Shown here piece by piece: positions 7,052-15,466 of a stretch of 33,745 nt of DNA. The translations under genes and the position numbers were made by a program. This stretch comes from Paraburkholderia silvatlantica (GTDB lineage Bacteria; Pseudomonadota; Gammaproteobacteria; Burkholderiales; Burkholderiaceae): assembly GCF_003096715.1 (NCBI RefSeq), contig NZ_QEOL01000044.1:1-33745 (forward strand), read 5' to 3'. The notes under the pieces are model-generated. The model saw only the letters and a program-made list of their open reading frames with translations, did no database searches and was not told where the DNA came from. Each line of letters starts with the position of its first letter. Position 1 is the first letter of the stretch.

Positions 7052-8475
7052 TGACCTCCCGTTACCTTCACGATCTTTCTGACGTCGACAAAGCGACCCG
7101 CAAGCGCGGCAGCGGCCGCCATCGCCGGACTCACAAGATGTGAGCGTCCGCCCGCGCCCTGGCGCCCTTCGAAATTGCGATTCGACGTGGAGGCGACACG
7201 CTCGCCGGGTTCCAGCCGGTCGGCGTTCATCGCAAGGCACATCGAACAACCCGGCTCGCGCCATTCGAAGCCTGCGTCGATGAATACCTCATGAAGTCCC
7301 AGCGCTTGCGCCTCGCGTTTGACCTGTTGCGAACCCGGCACCGCGAGCGCGAGTCGCACGTTCGGTGCAATACGACCGCCCGCCGTGCGGAGAACGTCGG
7401 CGGCCGCGCGGAGGTCTTCGAGACGCCCGTTCGTACACGAGCCAATGAACACCTTATCGATTGCAATCGCCTCGATCGGCGTGAGTGCCTGCAGGTCCAT
7501 GTACTCGAGTGCACGCTTGTACGACGCGCGCCGTCCCGCATCCTCCATGTCCGTCGGATCGGGCACACGTCCGTGAATCGCCGTGACCATCTCGGGCGAT
7601 GTACCCCATGTCACCTGCGGCGCGAGCGCCGAGACGTCGAGGCTGTGCTCGGTGTCGAAGCGCGCGTCGTCGTCCGAGCGCAGGTTGCGCCAGACGCAAG
7701 CCGCGCGGTCCCAGGCCTCACCACGGGGCGCTCGCTCGCGTGTGCGGCAATAGTCGAGCGTGGTATCGTCCACGGCAATCAGACCGGCCCGTGCGCCCGC
7801 TTCGATCGACATATTGCAGAGCGTCATGCGTCCTTCCATCGACAACGCCCGTACCACGGGACCCGCGAATTCGATCGCGTAGCCAGTCGCGCCAGCGGTT
7901 CCAAGCATGCCGATCACGGCAAGCGCGAGGTCTTTTGCCGAACAACCCACAGGCAGTACACCGTTCAACGTCACGCGCATCGTGCGGCTGCGCCGCGTGA
8001 CAAGCGTTTGCGTGGCTAGCACGTGCTCGATTTCCGAAGTCCCGATGCCGAACGCGAGCGCCCCGAGCGCGCCATGCGTGCTGGTATGCGAGTCGCCGCA
8101 GACGATCGTCATGCCCGGCAACGTGGCGCCAAGCTCCGGCGCGACGACGTGTACGATGCCTTGACGCACGTCCTCCATGCCATAGTGGGCGATGTCGTTG
8201 CGCTGACAATTCTCGCGCAGCGCATCCACCTGAATACGGGAAATGGAGTCGACGATACCGAGGTCGCGCGCCGTCGTCGGCACGTTGTGGTCGGCCACCG
8301 CGAGGTTCGCGCGCGGACGCCACACGGGCCGCCGCTCGTGCCGCAGCGATTCAAACGCCTGCGGACTCGTCACCTCGTTCAGCAGATGACGGTCGATGTA
8401 GAGCAACGTCGTACCGTCCGCGTCCGTGCGCACCGCGTGCGAATCGAAGATCTTTTCGTAGAGGGTTTTGCTCAT
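7048..8475 (-). CDS. LeuC-type hydro-lyase large subunit (paralogue in a catabolic setting)
   Basis: The 475-residue protein is full length for the family. It keeps all three 4Fe-4S cysteines: Cys347 in IGSCTNGRLEDLR, and Cys410 and Cys413 in EPGCSMCLAMN. DHNVPTT, CGDSHTSTHGALGALAFGIG and ASTSNRNFEGRQGAGGRSHL are also conserved, so it should be an active aconitase-superfamily subunit. With the LeuD-type partner it would move water across a 2-enoic diacid. Maleate hydratases of gentisate pathways (HbzIJ type) belong to this family, which suits a ring-cleavage locus. Biosynthetic isopropylmalate isomerase remains possible, because sequence alone does not separate the functions. Confidence 0.88.
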   Translation of the reverse strand: MSKTLYEKIFDSHAVRTDADGTTLLYIDRHLLNEVTSPQAFESLRHERRPVWRPRANLAVADHNVPTTARDLGIVDSISRIQVDALRENCQRNDIAHYGMEDVRQGIVHVVAPELGATLPGMTIVCGDSHTSTHGALGALAFGIGTSEIEHVLATQTLVTRRSRTMRVTLNGVLPVGCSAKDLALAVIGMLGTAGATGYAIEFAGPVVRALSMEGRMTLCNMSIEAGARAGLIAVDDTTLDYCRTRERAPRGEAWDRAACVWRNLRSDDDARFDTEHSLDVSALAPQVTWGTSPEMVTAIHGRVPDPTDMEDAGRRASYKRALEYMDLQALTPIEAIAIDKVFIGSCTNGRLEDLRAAADVLRTAGGRIAPNVRLALAVPGSQQVKREAQALGLHEVFIDAGFEWREPGCSMCLAMNADRLEPGERVASTSNRNFEGRQGAGGRSHLVSPAMAAAAALAGRFVDVRKIVKVTGGQ

Positions 8476-8592
8476 TGGACTGGCGGTTATGTATCTTAGG
8501 ATGTCGAATTATCCAGCGCCGTGTGACTTCGATTCGACATCGGCGCCACACTTCCCGTCGCGAACGCAACGGGAAGCTACAAGGAAGAACGA

Positions 8593-9990
8593 TTACGAGT
8601 CGTGAAGCAGCGAACGCTGCATCTGTTCGGCGGTCCCTTCGGGTGCCACGACAGGCGCCGCTTGTTCGCTGAACCGTGCGCGATAGAGTAGCGCAAGGAC
8701 CGTCGAGAACACAGCAGCAACCAGAAACAACAGGGAAGCCAGGTAAAAAAGCTCCGTGATCGGCAGGTGCATCGAGAGCAGAACGCCGCCGATCACCGGC
8801 CCCGAAACAGAACCGATTTTGCCCACCGATATCGCGCTCCCCACGCCCGCCGAACGGAACGAGGTGGGATAGATCATGCCCGCGACCGCATACAGCCCGT
8901 ATTGGGCGCCGACCACGCAAAAGCCGGTGGCGAACACGGCGAGCATCAGCCAGCCTTGCGACGAACCGTGGCCCAGCAGCGCCACGACCGGGAAGCCGAT
9001 GACCGGCAGTGAAATGATGGCGAGCACGCCGTGCTTGTCGACAAAGCGGCACAAAATCAGGCCTCCGATCACGCCGCCCACCGAGAACATCATCGTGATG
9101 AGCCCCGCGCCGCGCGGATCGATGCCCATGCCTTCCATCAGGATCGGCAGCCAGTTCTGCAGGAAGTAAAGCGCCATCGAGTTGGCGATGAATACGATCC
9201 ACAGCAGCGGCGTAATGACCGCAAGACCATCGGAAAAGATCAGCTTCAGTACGAAGCGCTGTTTCTCGCGCACTTCGCCTGCCACGAAATGCGCGTCAGC
9301 GGGAATGTCCAACTCGGGACGCAGACGCGCCATCAGGCGGCGCAACATCTGCGGATTGCGCTGACGAATCACGAGCAGCTTCGCCGATTCGGGCAATGTG
9401 AAGATCAATAGCAGCGCGACGAGCAGCGACCCGCCGCCGCCCACGGCGAACATCACCGGCCAACCGAAGCGATGAATCAGCGCCGACGAAACCAGGCCGC
9501 CCGATCCCGCGCCAATCGAAAAACCGGAGAACATCAGCGTGACCCACGTCGCGCGAAGGCGTTTGGGCGCATATTCGGCAACGAGAGCAACCGAGTTCGG
9601 CACCACGCCGCCCATGCCGATGCCAGCAAGAAATCGCAGCAGCATCAGTTCCTGCAGCGACGTCGCCCACACCGAGGCATACGTCAGCAGACCGAAGAAC
9701 AAACTGCCGATGATGATCGCCTTCTTGCGGCCGAGACGGTCGCCGAGATAGCCGAAAATGAACGAACCGATCAGCGTGCCGAACAGCCCCGCGCCGAATA
9801 CGGTGCCAAAGCCACTGCGCGCGACGTGCCAGTCCTTGATGATGGCCGGCGCCGCGAACGAAACGGCCGTTTGATCGTAGCCGTCCATCAGCATGATCAG
9901 GAAACACCAGAACAGCAGGCCGACGGCGAAGCGTCCCGTTTTCTGCTCTTCTACCAGTGTCGCGATGTTGAAAGTCCGGTCTGCTTGCAT
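8593..9990 (-). CDS. MFS transporter, aromatic acid:H+ symporter type
   Basis: This 465-residue, 12-helix protein carries the AAHS hallmark DGYD at residues 36-39 in the first helix. The MFS loop motif, GYLGDRLGRKKA, is at about 80-91, and RFLAGIGMGGVVPNSVALVA follows in helix 4. PcaK and BenK, which take up 4-hydroxybenzoate and benzoate, are relatives. It should import an aromatic or related carboxylate with protons across the inner membrane. It lies upstream of the leuC-like gene with a 117-base gap and downstream of a porin on the same strand, giving an outer- and inner-membrane uptake pair. The exact substrate is unknown. Confidence 0.92.
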   Translation of the reverse strand: MQADRTFNIATLVEEQKTGRFAVGLLFWCFLIMLMDGYDQTAVSFAAPAIIKDWHVARSGFGTVFGAGLFGTLIGSFIFGYLGDRLGRKKAIIIGSLFFGLLTYASVWATSLQELMLLRFLAGIGMGGVVPNSVALVAEYAPKRLRATWVTLMFSGFSIGAGSGGLVSSALIHRFGWPVMFAVGGGGSLLVALLLIFTLPESAKLLVIRQRNPQMLRRLMARLRPELDIPADAHFVAGEVREKQRFVLKLIFSDGLAVITPLLWIVFIANSMALYFLQNWLPILMEGMGIDPRGAGLITMMFSVGGVIGGLILCRFVDKHGVLAIISLPVIGFPVVALLGHGSSQGWLMLAVFATGFCVVGAQYGLYAVAGMIYPTSFRSAGVGSAISVGKIGSVSGPVIGGVLLSMHLPITELFYLASLLFLVAAVFSTVLALLYRARFSEQAAPVVAPEGTAEQMQRSLLHDS

Positions 9991-10215
9991 GTGTGTCCCA
10001 TTTACCTCACGTGGACGAGCGCGCCGTCAGGCGCGCCCGCTCGCGCTGTTGCATTATTCCTCATGGCGGCGCCACGGCCGGAGCCACAATATAAGTGGCG
10101 GTCCCGTGCGGCTCAATCAAAAATTCGCGATGAAGAGATCGAAATATGTGAATAATCCGCTTTGCGCTCGCTATATTACGTTCTCATTTCATCGCACGAT
10201 CGCACCTCCGACTCA
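9991..10215. other. Gap between porin and MFS genes
   Basis: No gene was recognised in these 225 bases. The half next to the porin stop is AT-rich (for example AATAATCC and TATATTACG), while the half next to the MFS start is GC-rich and includes GGCGCGCC-like inverted repeats around 10027-10042. A promoter or a weak terminator is possible; neither could be assigned. Confidence 0.3.
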
Positions 10216-11307
10216 TCAGAACATATGATTGATACCGATGCGCGCAACAGTCTGGCTGCCCGTCGTCGAGGGCTGATAGCCGAACTGCGCGGCGCGCGCG
10301 CCGGGGCCCGAGGCGCGTTGCAGGCCGACACCCGCATACACCTGCGTGCTCTTCGAGAGATAGTCAGTCGCGAACAGGTTGTACTGATTGATGACGAGGC
10401 CCTGAAACAGCGAGTGGTCCCATGAAAGACCAAGAATGTATGCGCCGTTGCCGGTCAGGTCGGTGTTTACGCCGACTTGATAATTGTTCAGCGTCGCAGC
10501 GCCTTTGCTGTTCTCGAGCTTCACGCCTGAATATGTGACGTGAGGCGTAAACCTGCCGATCGCAAGCGAACCGCCTGCGGCGAGTGTGCTGTAACGGCTC
10601 GCGTTGAACATCGTGCCCTGTTTCAACCGCTGGCCGAGCAGCGAAGGCAGGCTGAAGGTGCCGAAGATGTCTGCCGTACGGTTGTGAGACATCGTGTACG
10701 CCACGCCGAGCATCACCGGTCCGTTCAGGTACTGGGCGCCGAAGCTGTACTGGCGCCCCGCGCTGAAATCGCCCGGCTGGTTGCCGAACGCGTTCATGAC
10801 GCCGGCCTGGAAGCCGTGGAAGTCGATCGTCTCGTACTTCACGGCGTTGTTCAGCGCGTGTGTATTCGCGAGGCCGTCCAGGTTGCCCGGCGTATAGAAG
10901 GACGAGATGCCCGGTACCGAGTTGTTCAGTCGGCCCACGTACTGATAGACAAAGTCGTTGATGTTGCCCAAGCTCAGCGAGCCCCAGCGGTCGTTCGAAA
11001 GGCCCACATAGGCGTCGCGATTGAAGAAGCTGGTCGGGTTGATCTGCGCACCCGTGTTGGTCAGAAACCCGGATTCGAGCCGCGCAAACGCCGTGTTGCC
11101 TCCGCCCAGGTCCTCCTTGATCAACAGCCCCCAGCGATCCGGCGTCCGCTTGCCGGACGATACCTGAAACAGCTGCTTGCCCTGCGAGTTGGACACGAAG
11201 TCCACGCCGACGTCGATGCTGCCATACAGGGTCACTGACGACTGCGCCCAGACTGGGCCAGCCAGGATCGCGGCGCAACCGCCGACGAGCAAACAAGTTC
11301 TCAACAC
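10216..11307 (-). CDS. Trimeric outer-membrane porin (catabolic cluster copy)
   Basis: This porin of about 363 residues has a signal peptide ending GPVWA before QSSVTLYGSIDVGVDFVSNS. It ends in VARIGINHMF, with the obligatory C-terminal phenylalanine. LLIKEDLGGGNTAFARLESG and FFNRDAYVGLSNDRWGSLSL match OmpC-family strands. It would let the pathway substrate across the outer membrane. No ATG is available: the frame opens with GTG at 11307, and a TTG at 11304 lies at better spacing from the upstream GGAGA. It starts the leftward arm and is divergent from ubiX. Confidence 0.9.
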   Translation of the reverse strand: MLRTCLLVGGCAAILAGPVWAQSSVTLYGSIDVGVDFVSNSQGKQLFQVSSGKRTPDRWGLLIKEDLGGGNTAFARLESGFLTNTGAQINPTSFFNRDAYVGLSNDRWGSLSLGNINDFVYQYVGRLNNSVPGISSFYTPGNLDGLANTHALNNAVKYETIDFHGFQAGVMNAFGNQPGDFSAGRQYSFGAQYLNGPVMLGVAYTMSHNRTADIFGTFSLPSLLGQRLKQGTMFNASRYSTLAAGGSLAIGRFTPHVTYSGVKLENSKGAATLNNYQVGVNTDLTGNGAYILGLSWDHSLFQGLVINQYNLFATDYLSKSTQVYAGVGLQRASGPGARAAQFGYQPSTTGSQTVARIGINHMF

Positions 11308-11602
11308 GTGTCTCCAATGTTTTTATCGTTCGCCGGTCACCCATCAGCGCCGGCGCCGTGCATCGCGCAGTCCCTTCTGGCCGCTCCTTGACGCGCCCTT
11401 CTTTGATGCCGGACAAAGTTTAGCGACTTCAATTCACGTTTTGAATCGCGAATTGTTTATCAACCAATAGAACATTTCGAATACTCAGCCAGGGTATTTA
11501 CCCACCAGGTCTAAAAAACTTCATAAGGCAGCCGAAATAATTAATCAACGTGCTACCATCCGCGATACTCAGAGCCAGTTACCGTTTAAACGGAGAGCAC
11601 GA
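11308..11602. promoter_or_regulatory. Divergent promoter region between the two catabolic arms
   Basis: These 295 bases separate the leftward porin/transporter arm from the rightward ubiX arm and hold no gene. The part from about 11415 to 11570 is distinctly AT-rich against its surroundings. It contains repeated GAATCG, CGAATTG and CGAATAC elements that could be regulator contacts. A LysR-type binding region is expected here because the locus encodes such a regulator at its far end. No individual box could be assigned with confidence. Confidence 0.45.
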
Positions 11603-12181
11603 ATGCATTTCAGCGCAGTACCGCCCCGTCGCATGATCGTGGGCATCAGCGGCGCCTCGGGTGTCGTCTATGGTGTCCGACTGCTGCAGTTGCTCAGGCA
11701 GCTCGACATCGAGTCGCATCTGGTCATGAGCCGCTCCGCGCAGGTCACGCTCGCGCACGAATCGCAATTCAGCGTCGCCGACGTGCGTGCACTCGCCACC
11801 GTGACCTATCCGAACACGGACATCGGCGCGGCCATTTCAAGCGGATCGTTCCCCGTTATGGGCATGATCGTCGCGCCCTGTTCGATCCGCACGCTCTCGG
11901 AAATCGCCACGGGTGTGACGAGCGGCCTGCTCTCGCGCGCAGCCGACGTCACGCTCAAGGAGCGCCGTCGACTCGTGCTGATGGTGCGTGAAACTCCGCT
12001 GCATCTCGGTCACCTGCGCAGCATGACCAGCGTGACGGAAGCCGGCGCGATCGTCTACCCGCCCGTGCCGGCATTCTACGCGAACCCGGAATCGCTCGAC
12101 GAGATGGTCGATCACACGCTCGGCCGGGTGCTCGATCTCTTTGGCATCGAGACCCCGGTCGTGCATCGCTGGGGCATGTGA
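11603..12181 (+). CDS. ubiX: UbiX-type flavin prenyltransferase
   Basis: The 192-residue protein begins the FMN-binding fold with RMIVGISGASGVVYGVRLLQ. It also has the family motifs SSGSFPVMGMIVAPCS, LVLMVRETPLHLGHL and PVPAFYANPESLDEMVDH. UbiX joins dimethylallyl phosphate to FMN to make prenylated FMN, the cofactor UbiD decarboxylases need. Its partner is the UbiD gene at the far end of this arm, about 9 kb away on the same strand. A ribosome-binding site, GGAGAGCACG, precedes the ATG. It is probably a second, pathway-dedicated copy beside the ubiquinone-synthesis enzyme; that is inferred from context. Confidence 0.93.
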   Translation: MHFSAVPPRRMIVGISGASGVVYGVRLLQLLRQLDIESHLVMSRSAQVTLAHESQFSVADVRALATVTYPNTDIGAAISSGSFPVMGMIVAPCSIRTLSEIATGVTSGLLSRAADVTLKERRRLVLMVRETPLHLGHLRSMTSVTEAGAIVYPPVPAFYANPESLDEMVDHTLGRVLDLFGIETPVVHRWGM

Positions 12182-12263
12182 GATTTATCCGCGCATTAAC
12201 AAAATTCACTGATAAGACGTTCGAATTCTTTTGCTTCTTTAGCCGTTGACGTTCATTTAAAGT

Positions 12264-12335
12264 GGTTCCGTTCTAAAACAGAACCCCATTTAAAAGATTT
12301 ATCGATAAATTGATAAATCTTCTCGATAAGAGAAG
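12264..12335. promoter_or_regulatory. Cluster of inverted repeats upstream of the FAD monooxygenase
   Basis: Three dyads are packed into an AT-rich stretch ending 22 bases before the monooxygenase start. GTTCT at 12270-12274 pairs with AGAAC at 12280-12284. AGATTTATC at 12295-12303 pairs perfectly with GATAAATCT at 12312-12320 and contains the 12-bp palindrome TTTATCGATAAA at 12298-12309. CTTCTC at 12319-12324 pairs with GAGAAG at 12330-12335 around GATAA. GATAA occurs three times. These could be operators for an internal promoter or RNA hairpins between ubiX and the next gene. Confidence 0.6.
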
Positions 12336-12356
12336 CGTCATTACCGAAGAGGTCGA

Positions 12357-13544
12357 ATGAAGATCGTCATTGCAGGGGCCGGAATCGGCGGCCTGACGGC
12401 GGGAGCCGCGTTGTTGCGAAAAGGCTTCGACGTCACCATCCTTGAACAGGCCAAAGCATTGGGGGAGATCGGCGCGGGCGTGCAGTTGAGCCCGAACGCC
12501 ACGCGAGTGCTCTATCAGATTGGCGTTGGCGAACGCCTCGAAGGCTTGGCATGCGAGCCGCCCGGCAAGCGGGTGCGCCTCTGGAACAGCGGTCAGACCT
12601 GGCCGCTCTTCGATCTCGGCGCAGCCTCGCGCGAAGTATATGGGTTCCCGTATCTGACCGTACACCGCGCCGATCTCCACGAAGCCCTCGTCGATGCGGT
12701 GCGCGCGTTTCGCGCCGATGCCATCAAACTCGATCATAAGGTCGAGTCGATCGTGCAGAAGGACAGTAAGGTCGAAGTGCAGACCGTCTCGGGCGCGACG
12801 TTCGAGGCTGACCTGCTGATTGGCGCGGATGGCGTGCATTCCCGCGTGCGCCGCGCGCTGTTCGGCGCGGACGAGCCCGTCTATTCGGGCGTGATGGCCT
12901 GGCGTGGCGTGATCGACGCTGCGAAACTGCCTGAGCATCTACGAACGCCGTACGGCACCAATTGGGTCGGACCCGGCGCGCACGTCATCCACTATCCGCT
13001 GCGCGGCAACAAGCTGATCAACTTCGTGGGCGCGGTCGAGCGCGACGGTTGGCAGGTCGAGTCCTGGTCGGAGCGCGGCACCCTCGAAGAATGTCTCGCC
13101 GACTTCGCGGGCTGGCACGAGGACGTGCGCACCATGATCTCCGCGATCGACGTGCCGTACAAATGGGCGCTCATGATCCGCGAGCCGATGACGCGCTGGA
13201 GTTCCGGCAACGCGACGCTGCTCGGCGACGCCTGCCATCCCACCCTGCCCTTCCTCGCACAAGGCGCGGGCATGGCGCTCGAAGACGGCTATCTGATCGC
13301 GCGCTGCCTCGGGCGTTACCAGGACGACCTGCCGCGCGCGCTGGACCGCTACGAATCGCTACGCCTCGAACGGACCTCGCGCATCGTGCGCGGCTCGGCT
13401 GCCAATACGCAACGCTTCCACAATCCCGCGCTCGCGCACGCCGAAGGTGCCGCCGAGTACGTGGATCGCGAGTGGAGCGAGGAGCGCGTGAAGGAACGCT
13501 ACAACTGGCTGTTCGAATACGACGTCGACACCGTCGAAGTCTAA
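12357..13544 (+). CDS. FAD-dependent aromatic-ring monooxygenase (salicylate / 3-hydroxybenzoate hydroxylase type)
   Basis: This 395-residue single-component flavoprotein has all three class A hydroxylase motifs. These are IAGAGIGGLTAG at residues 5-16 (Rossmann GxGxxG), LIGADGVHSRVR at about 154-165 (DG motif), and LLGDACHPTLPFLAQGAGMA at about 288-307 (GD motif). It should use NAD(P)H and oxygen to hydroxylate an electron-rich aromatic or pyridine ring. Salicylate 1-hydroxylase, 3-hydroxybenzoate 6-hydroxylase and 6-hydroxynicotinate 3-monooxygenase are relatives, and hydroxylation with loss of carboxylate is possible. The ribosome-binding site is GAGG. It is the first gene after the inverted-repeat cluster and 42 bases before the VOC dioxygenase candidate. 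Confidence 0.92.
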   Translation: MKIVIAGAGIGGLTAGAALLRKGFDVTILEQAKALGEIGAGVQLSPNATRVLYQIGVGERLEGLACEPPGKRVRLWNSGQTWPLFDLGAASREVYGFPYLTVHRADLHEALVDAVRAFRADAIKLDHKVESIVQKDSKVEVQTVSGATFEADLLIGADGVHSRVRRALFGADEPVYSGVMAWRGVIDAAKLPEHLRTPYGTNWVGPGAHVIHYPLRGNKLINFVGAVERDGWQVESWSERGTLEECLADFAGWHEDVRTMISAIDVPYKWALMIREPMTRWSSGNATLLGDACHPTLPFLAQGAGMALEDGYLIARCLGRYQDDLPRALDRYESLRLERTSRIVRGSAANTQRFHNPALAHAEGAAEYVDREWSEERVKERYNWLFEYDVDTVEV

Positions 13545-13586
13545 AGCGCGCACCCCAACACTTCCCGCGCATCAAGGAGACATAGT

Positions 13587-14120
13587 ATGTCCGAATCCCT
13601 GCCGCCGGTGCTTGGCCTGCATCACTTCGCATGGCGTTGCCGCAATGCCGAGGAAACGCGCCACTTCTACGAGGACATTCTCGGCCTGCCGCTGGTTCAT
13701 CTGATCCGGCTCGACCGCGTGCCGAGCACAGGCGAGTACTGCCCGTATGTACACCTGTTCTTCGAAATGGCCGACGGCTCGAACATCGCGTTCTTCGACC
13801 TGGGCGACGACACGGCCGCCGAGCCGTCGCCGAACACCCCGCCGTGGGTCAATCACATCGCGCTGCGCCTTGCCACGCTCGATGAACTGGAAACGATGAA
13901 GCGGCGCCTCGTCGATCACGGTATCGAAGTGCTCGGCGTGACCGACCATCACTTCGTGCGCTCGATCTACTTCTTCGACCCCAACGGCTTCCGGCTCGAA
14001 CTGACGGTTCCCGTCGCGCCGGCGGAAACGCTCGAAACGTACAGGAAGCAGGCACGTCCCGCACTCGAAGCGTGGACTCAAGAACGCGTGAAAGCCGTAC
14101 CGGAGGCGCCCGCCGCATGA
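13587..14120 (+). CDS. VOC protein with extradiol dioxygenase signature (candidate ring-cleaving enzyme)
   Basis: The 177-residue protein has two VOC modules with a complete metal triad: His13 (LHHFAWR), His90 (NHIALR) and Glu138 (FRLELT). Residues 119-138, from TDHHFVRSIYFF to DPNGFRLE, satisfy the extradiol ring-cleavage signature as I recall it (PROSITE PS00082). The acid/base histidine would be His121 and the tyrosine Tyr128, ten residues before Glu138 as in BphC-type enzymes. It lies between an aromatic hydroxylase and a fumarylacetoacetase-like hydrolase, where a ring-cleaving step is needed. AAGGAGA precedes the ATG, and the stop overlaps the next start as ATGA. A lyase or isomerase role remains possible. 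Confidence 0.75.
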   Translation: MSESLPPVLGLHHFAWRCRNAEETRHFYEDILGLPLVHLIRLDRVPSTGEYCPYVHLFFEMADGSNIAFFDLGDDTAAEPSPNTPPWVNHIALRLATLDELETMKRRLVDHGIEVLGVTDHHFVRSIYFFDPNGFRLELTVPVAPAETLETYRKQARPALEAWTQERVKAVPEAPAA

Positions 14121-15466
14121 ACCTGCTTAACCCTACACACGACCCGGCACGCCGCAGCTGGATCGAATCGGCGAACCGGCCCGAGACGGACTTCCCGATC
14201 CAGAACCTGCCGTTCGGCACTTTCGAGCGCGATGGCGTCATACGCACAGGCGTCGCGATTGGCGAACACGCCGTGGACTTACGGGAGCTGCTCGACAGTG
14301 GCCTGCTCACGCCGGTCAGCGATGCGGCGTTCGCGTGCGAAGCGGCCGATGGCGGGCTCCATCGTCTGATGTCGATGCCGCCGCGCTATGCAAGCGCATT
14401 GCGCGCCGCGCTCTCCGACCTGCTCAAGAGCGACGCGCCGCAACGCGCACGCATGCAGCAACATGCCGACGATCTGCTGCCGCGCATCGACACGCTTGAG
14501 CTGCGCCTGCCCTGCGAGGTCGGCGACTACACCGACTTCCTGACCTCGCTGCATCACACGGAACGCCACGGCCGTTACAAGGGTCTCGCCGATCCGCTGC
14601 CGCCCGCGTTCAAGTCGTTGCCGATCGCCTATCACGGCCGCGCTTCGTCGCTGCGCGTGAGTGGCGGCGAGGTTCGCCGACCGCACGGCCAGTATCGCGA
14701 TGCGAACGGCGAGATCGTGTTCGGCCCGGCGCCCGCGCTCGATTTCGAGCTGGAACTAGCGGCCTGGATCGGCGAAGGCAACTCGCTCACGCAACCGATT
14801 GCTGTCGACGATGCTTGCGCACATATCTTTGGTTACTCGCTGCTCAATGACTGGTCCGCGAAAAGTATTCAGTGGTTCGAACAGGTCCTCGGGCCGTTCC
14901 TCGGCAAGAGCTTTCATTCGAGCTTGTCGCCGTGGATCGTAACCTCGGAAGCGCTCGCGCCGTTCCGCAAGGCGCCCGTTGCGCGCGCGGAGAATGATCC
15001 GCCGCTCATGGCCCATCTGCATGGTGTGCGTGATCAACAGGAAGGCGGGCTCCATCTGGAGCTGTACGCGCATCTGTCAACGCAAAAACTGCGCGACAGC
15101 GGCGCAATCGCTACGCGAATCACGCATACGCATCTGGACAATCTGTACTGGACATTCGCACAGATGGTCGCGCATCACACGAGCAACGGCTGCAATCTGC
15201 GAACGGGCGATTTGCTTGGCAGCGGCACGATTTCCGGCGCGGATGATGCCGCACGCGCCTGCATCACGGAACTGACGAATGCAGGCCGCGATCCGTTGCG
15301 CTTGCCCAACGGCGAAACGCGCACCGCGCTCGAGGACGGCGACGAAATCGTGCTGACCGCTCGTGCCACCAAGGCGGGCGCCGTCTCGATCGGCTTCGGC
15401 GAATGTCGTGGCCGCGTCGCGCCGGCGCTCGCGTTTGCAACGCACGAATCGGAGAAGGCAGCATGA
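14117..15466 (+). CDS. Fumarylacetoacetase-like C-C hydrolase (full-length type)
   Basis: The ATG at 14117, overlapping the previous stop as ATGA, gives 449 residues, beginning MNLLNPTHDPARRSW. The N-terminal SH3-like domain holds ETDFPIQNLPFGTFE, as in true fumarylacetoacetases rather than the short FAH family. The catalytic part has GDYTDFLTSLHHTERHG, the metal-binding LDFELELAAWIGEGN, LLNDWSAKSIQWFEQ, GPFLGKSF and GDLLGSGTISG. The enzyme would split an acylpyruvate or acylacetoacetate-type ring-cleavage product. Oddly, the usual NDWSARDIQ reads NDWSAKSIQ, replacing the catalytic-pocket arginine by lysine, so the substrate probably differs from fumarylacetoacetate. The next gene overlaps its stop by ATGA. 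Confidence 0.88.
   Translation: MNLLNPTHDPARRSWIESANRPETDFPIQNLPFGTFERDGVIRTGVAIGEHAVDLRELLDSGLLTPVSDAAFACEAADGGLHRLMSMPPRYASALRAALSDLLKSDAPQRARMQQHADDLLPRIDTLELRLPCEVGDYTDFLTSLHHTERHGRYKGLADPLPPAFKSLPIAYHGRASSLRVSGGEVRRPHGQYRDANGEIVFGPAPALDFELELAAWIGEGNSLTQPIAVDDACAHIFGYSLLNDWSAKSIQWFEQVLGPFLGKSFHSSLSPWIVTSEALAPFRKAPVARAENDPPLMAHLHGVRDQQEGGLHLELYAHLSTQKLRDSGAIATRITHTHLDNLYWTFAQMVAHHTSNGCNLRTGDLLGSGTISGADDAARACITELTNAGRDPLRLPNGETRTALEDGDEIVLTARATKAGAVSIGFGECRGRVAPALAFATHESEKAA

Noticed and set aside
6416..8475. Leucine biosynthesis genes
   Set aside because: The family is right but no leuA or leuB is present and the neighbours are transport, chemotaxis and catabolic genes, so the biosynthetic label was not adopted.
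10364..11416. A 350-codon open frame on the minus strand overlapping the second porin
   Set aside because: It is the out-of-frame shadow of the porin, rich in Arg and Gln with no domain character, while the porin frame has a signal peptide and family motifs.
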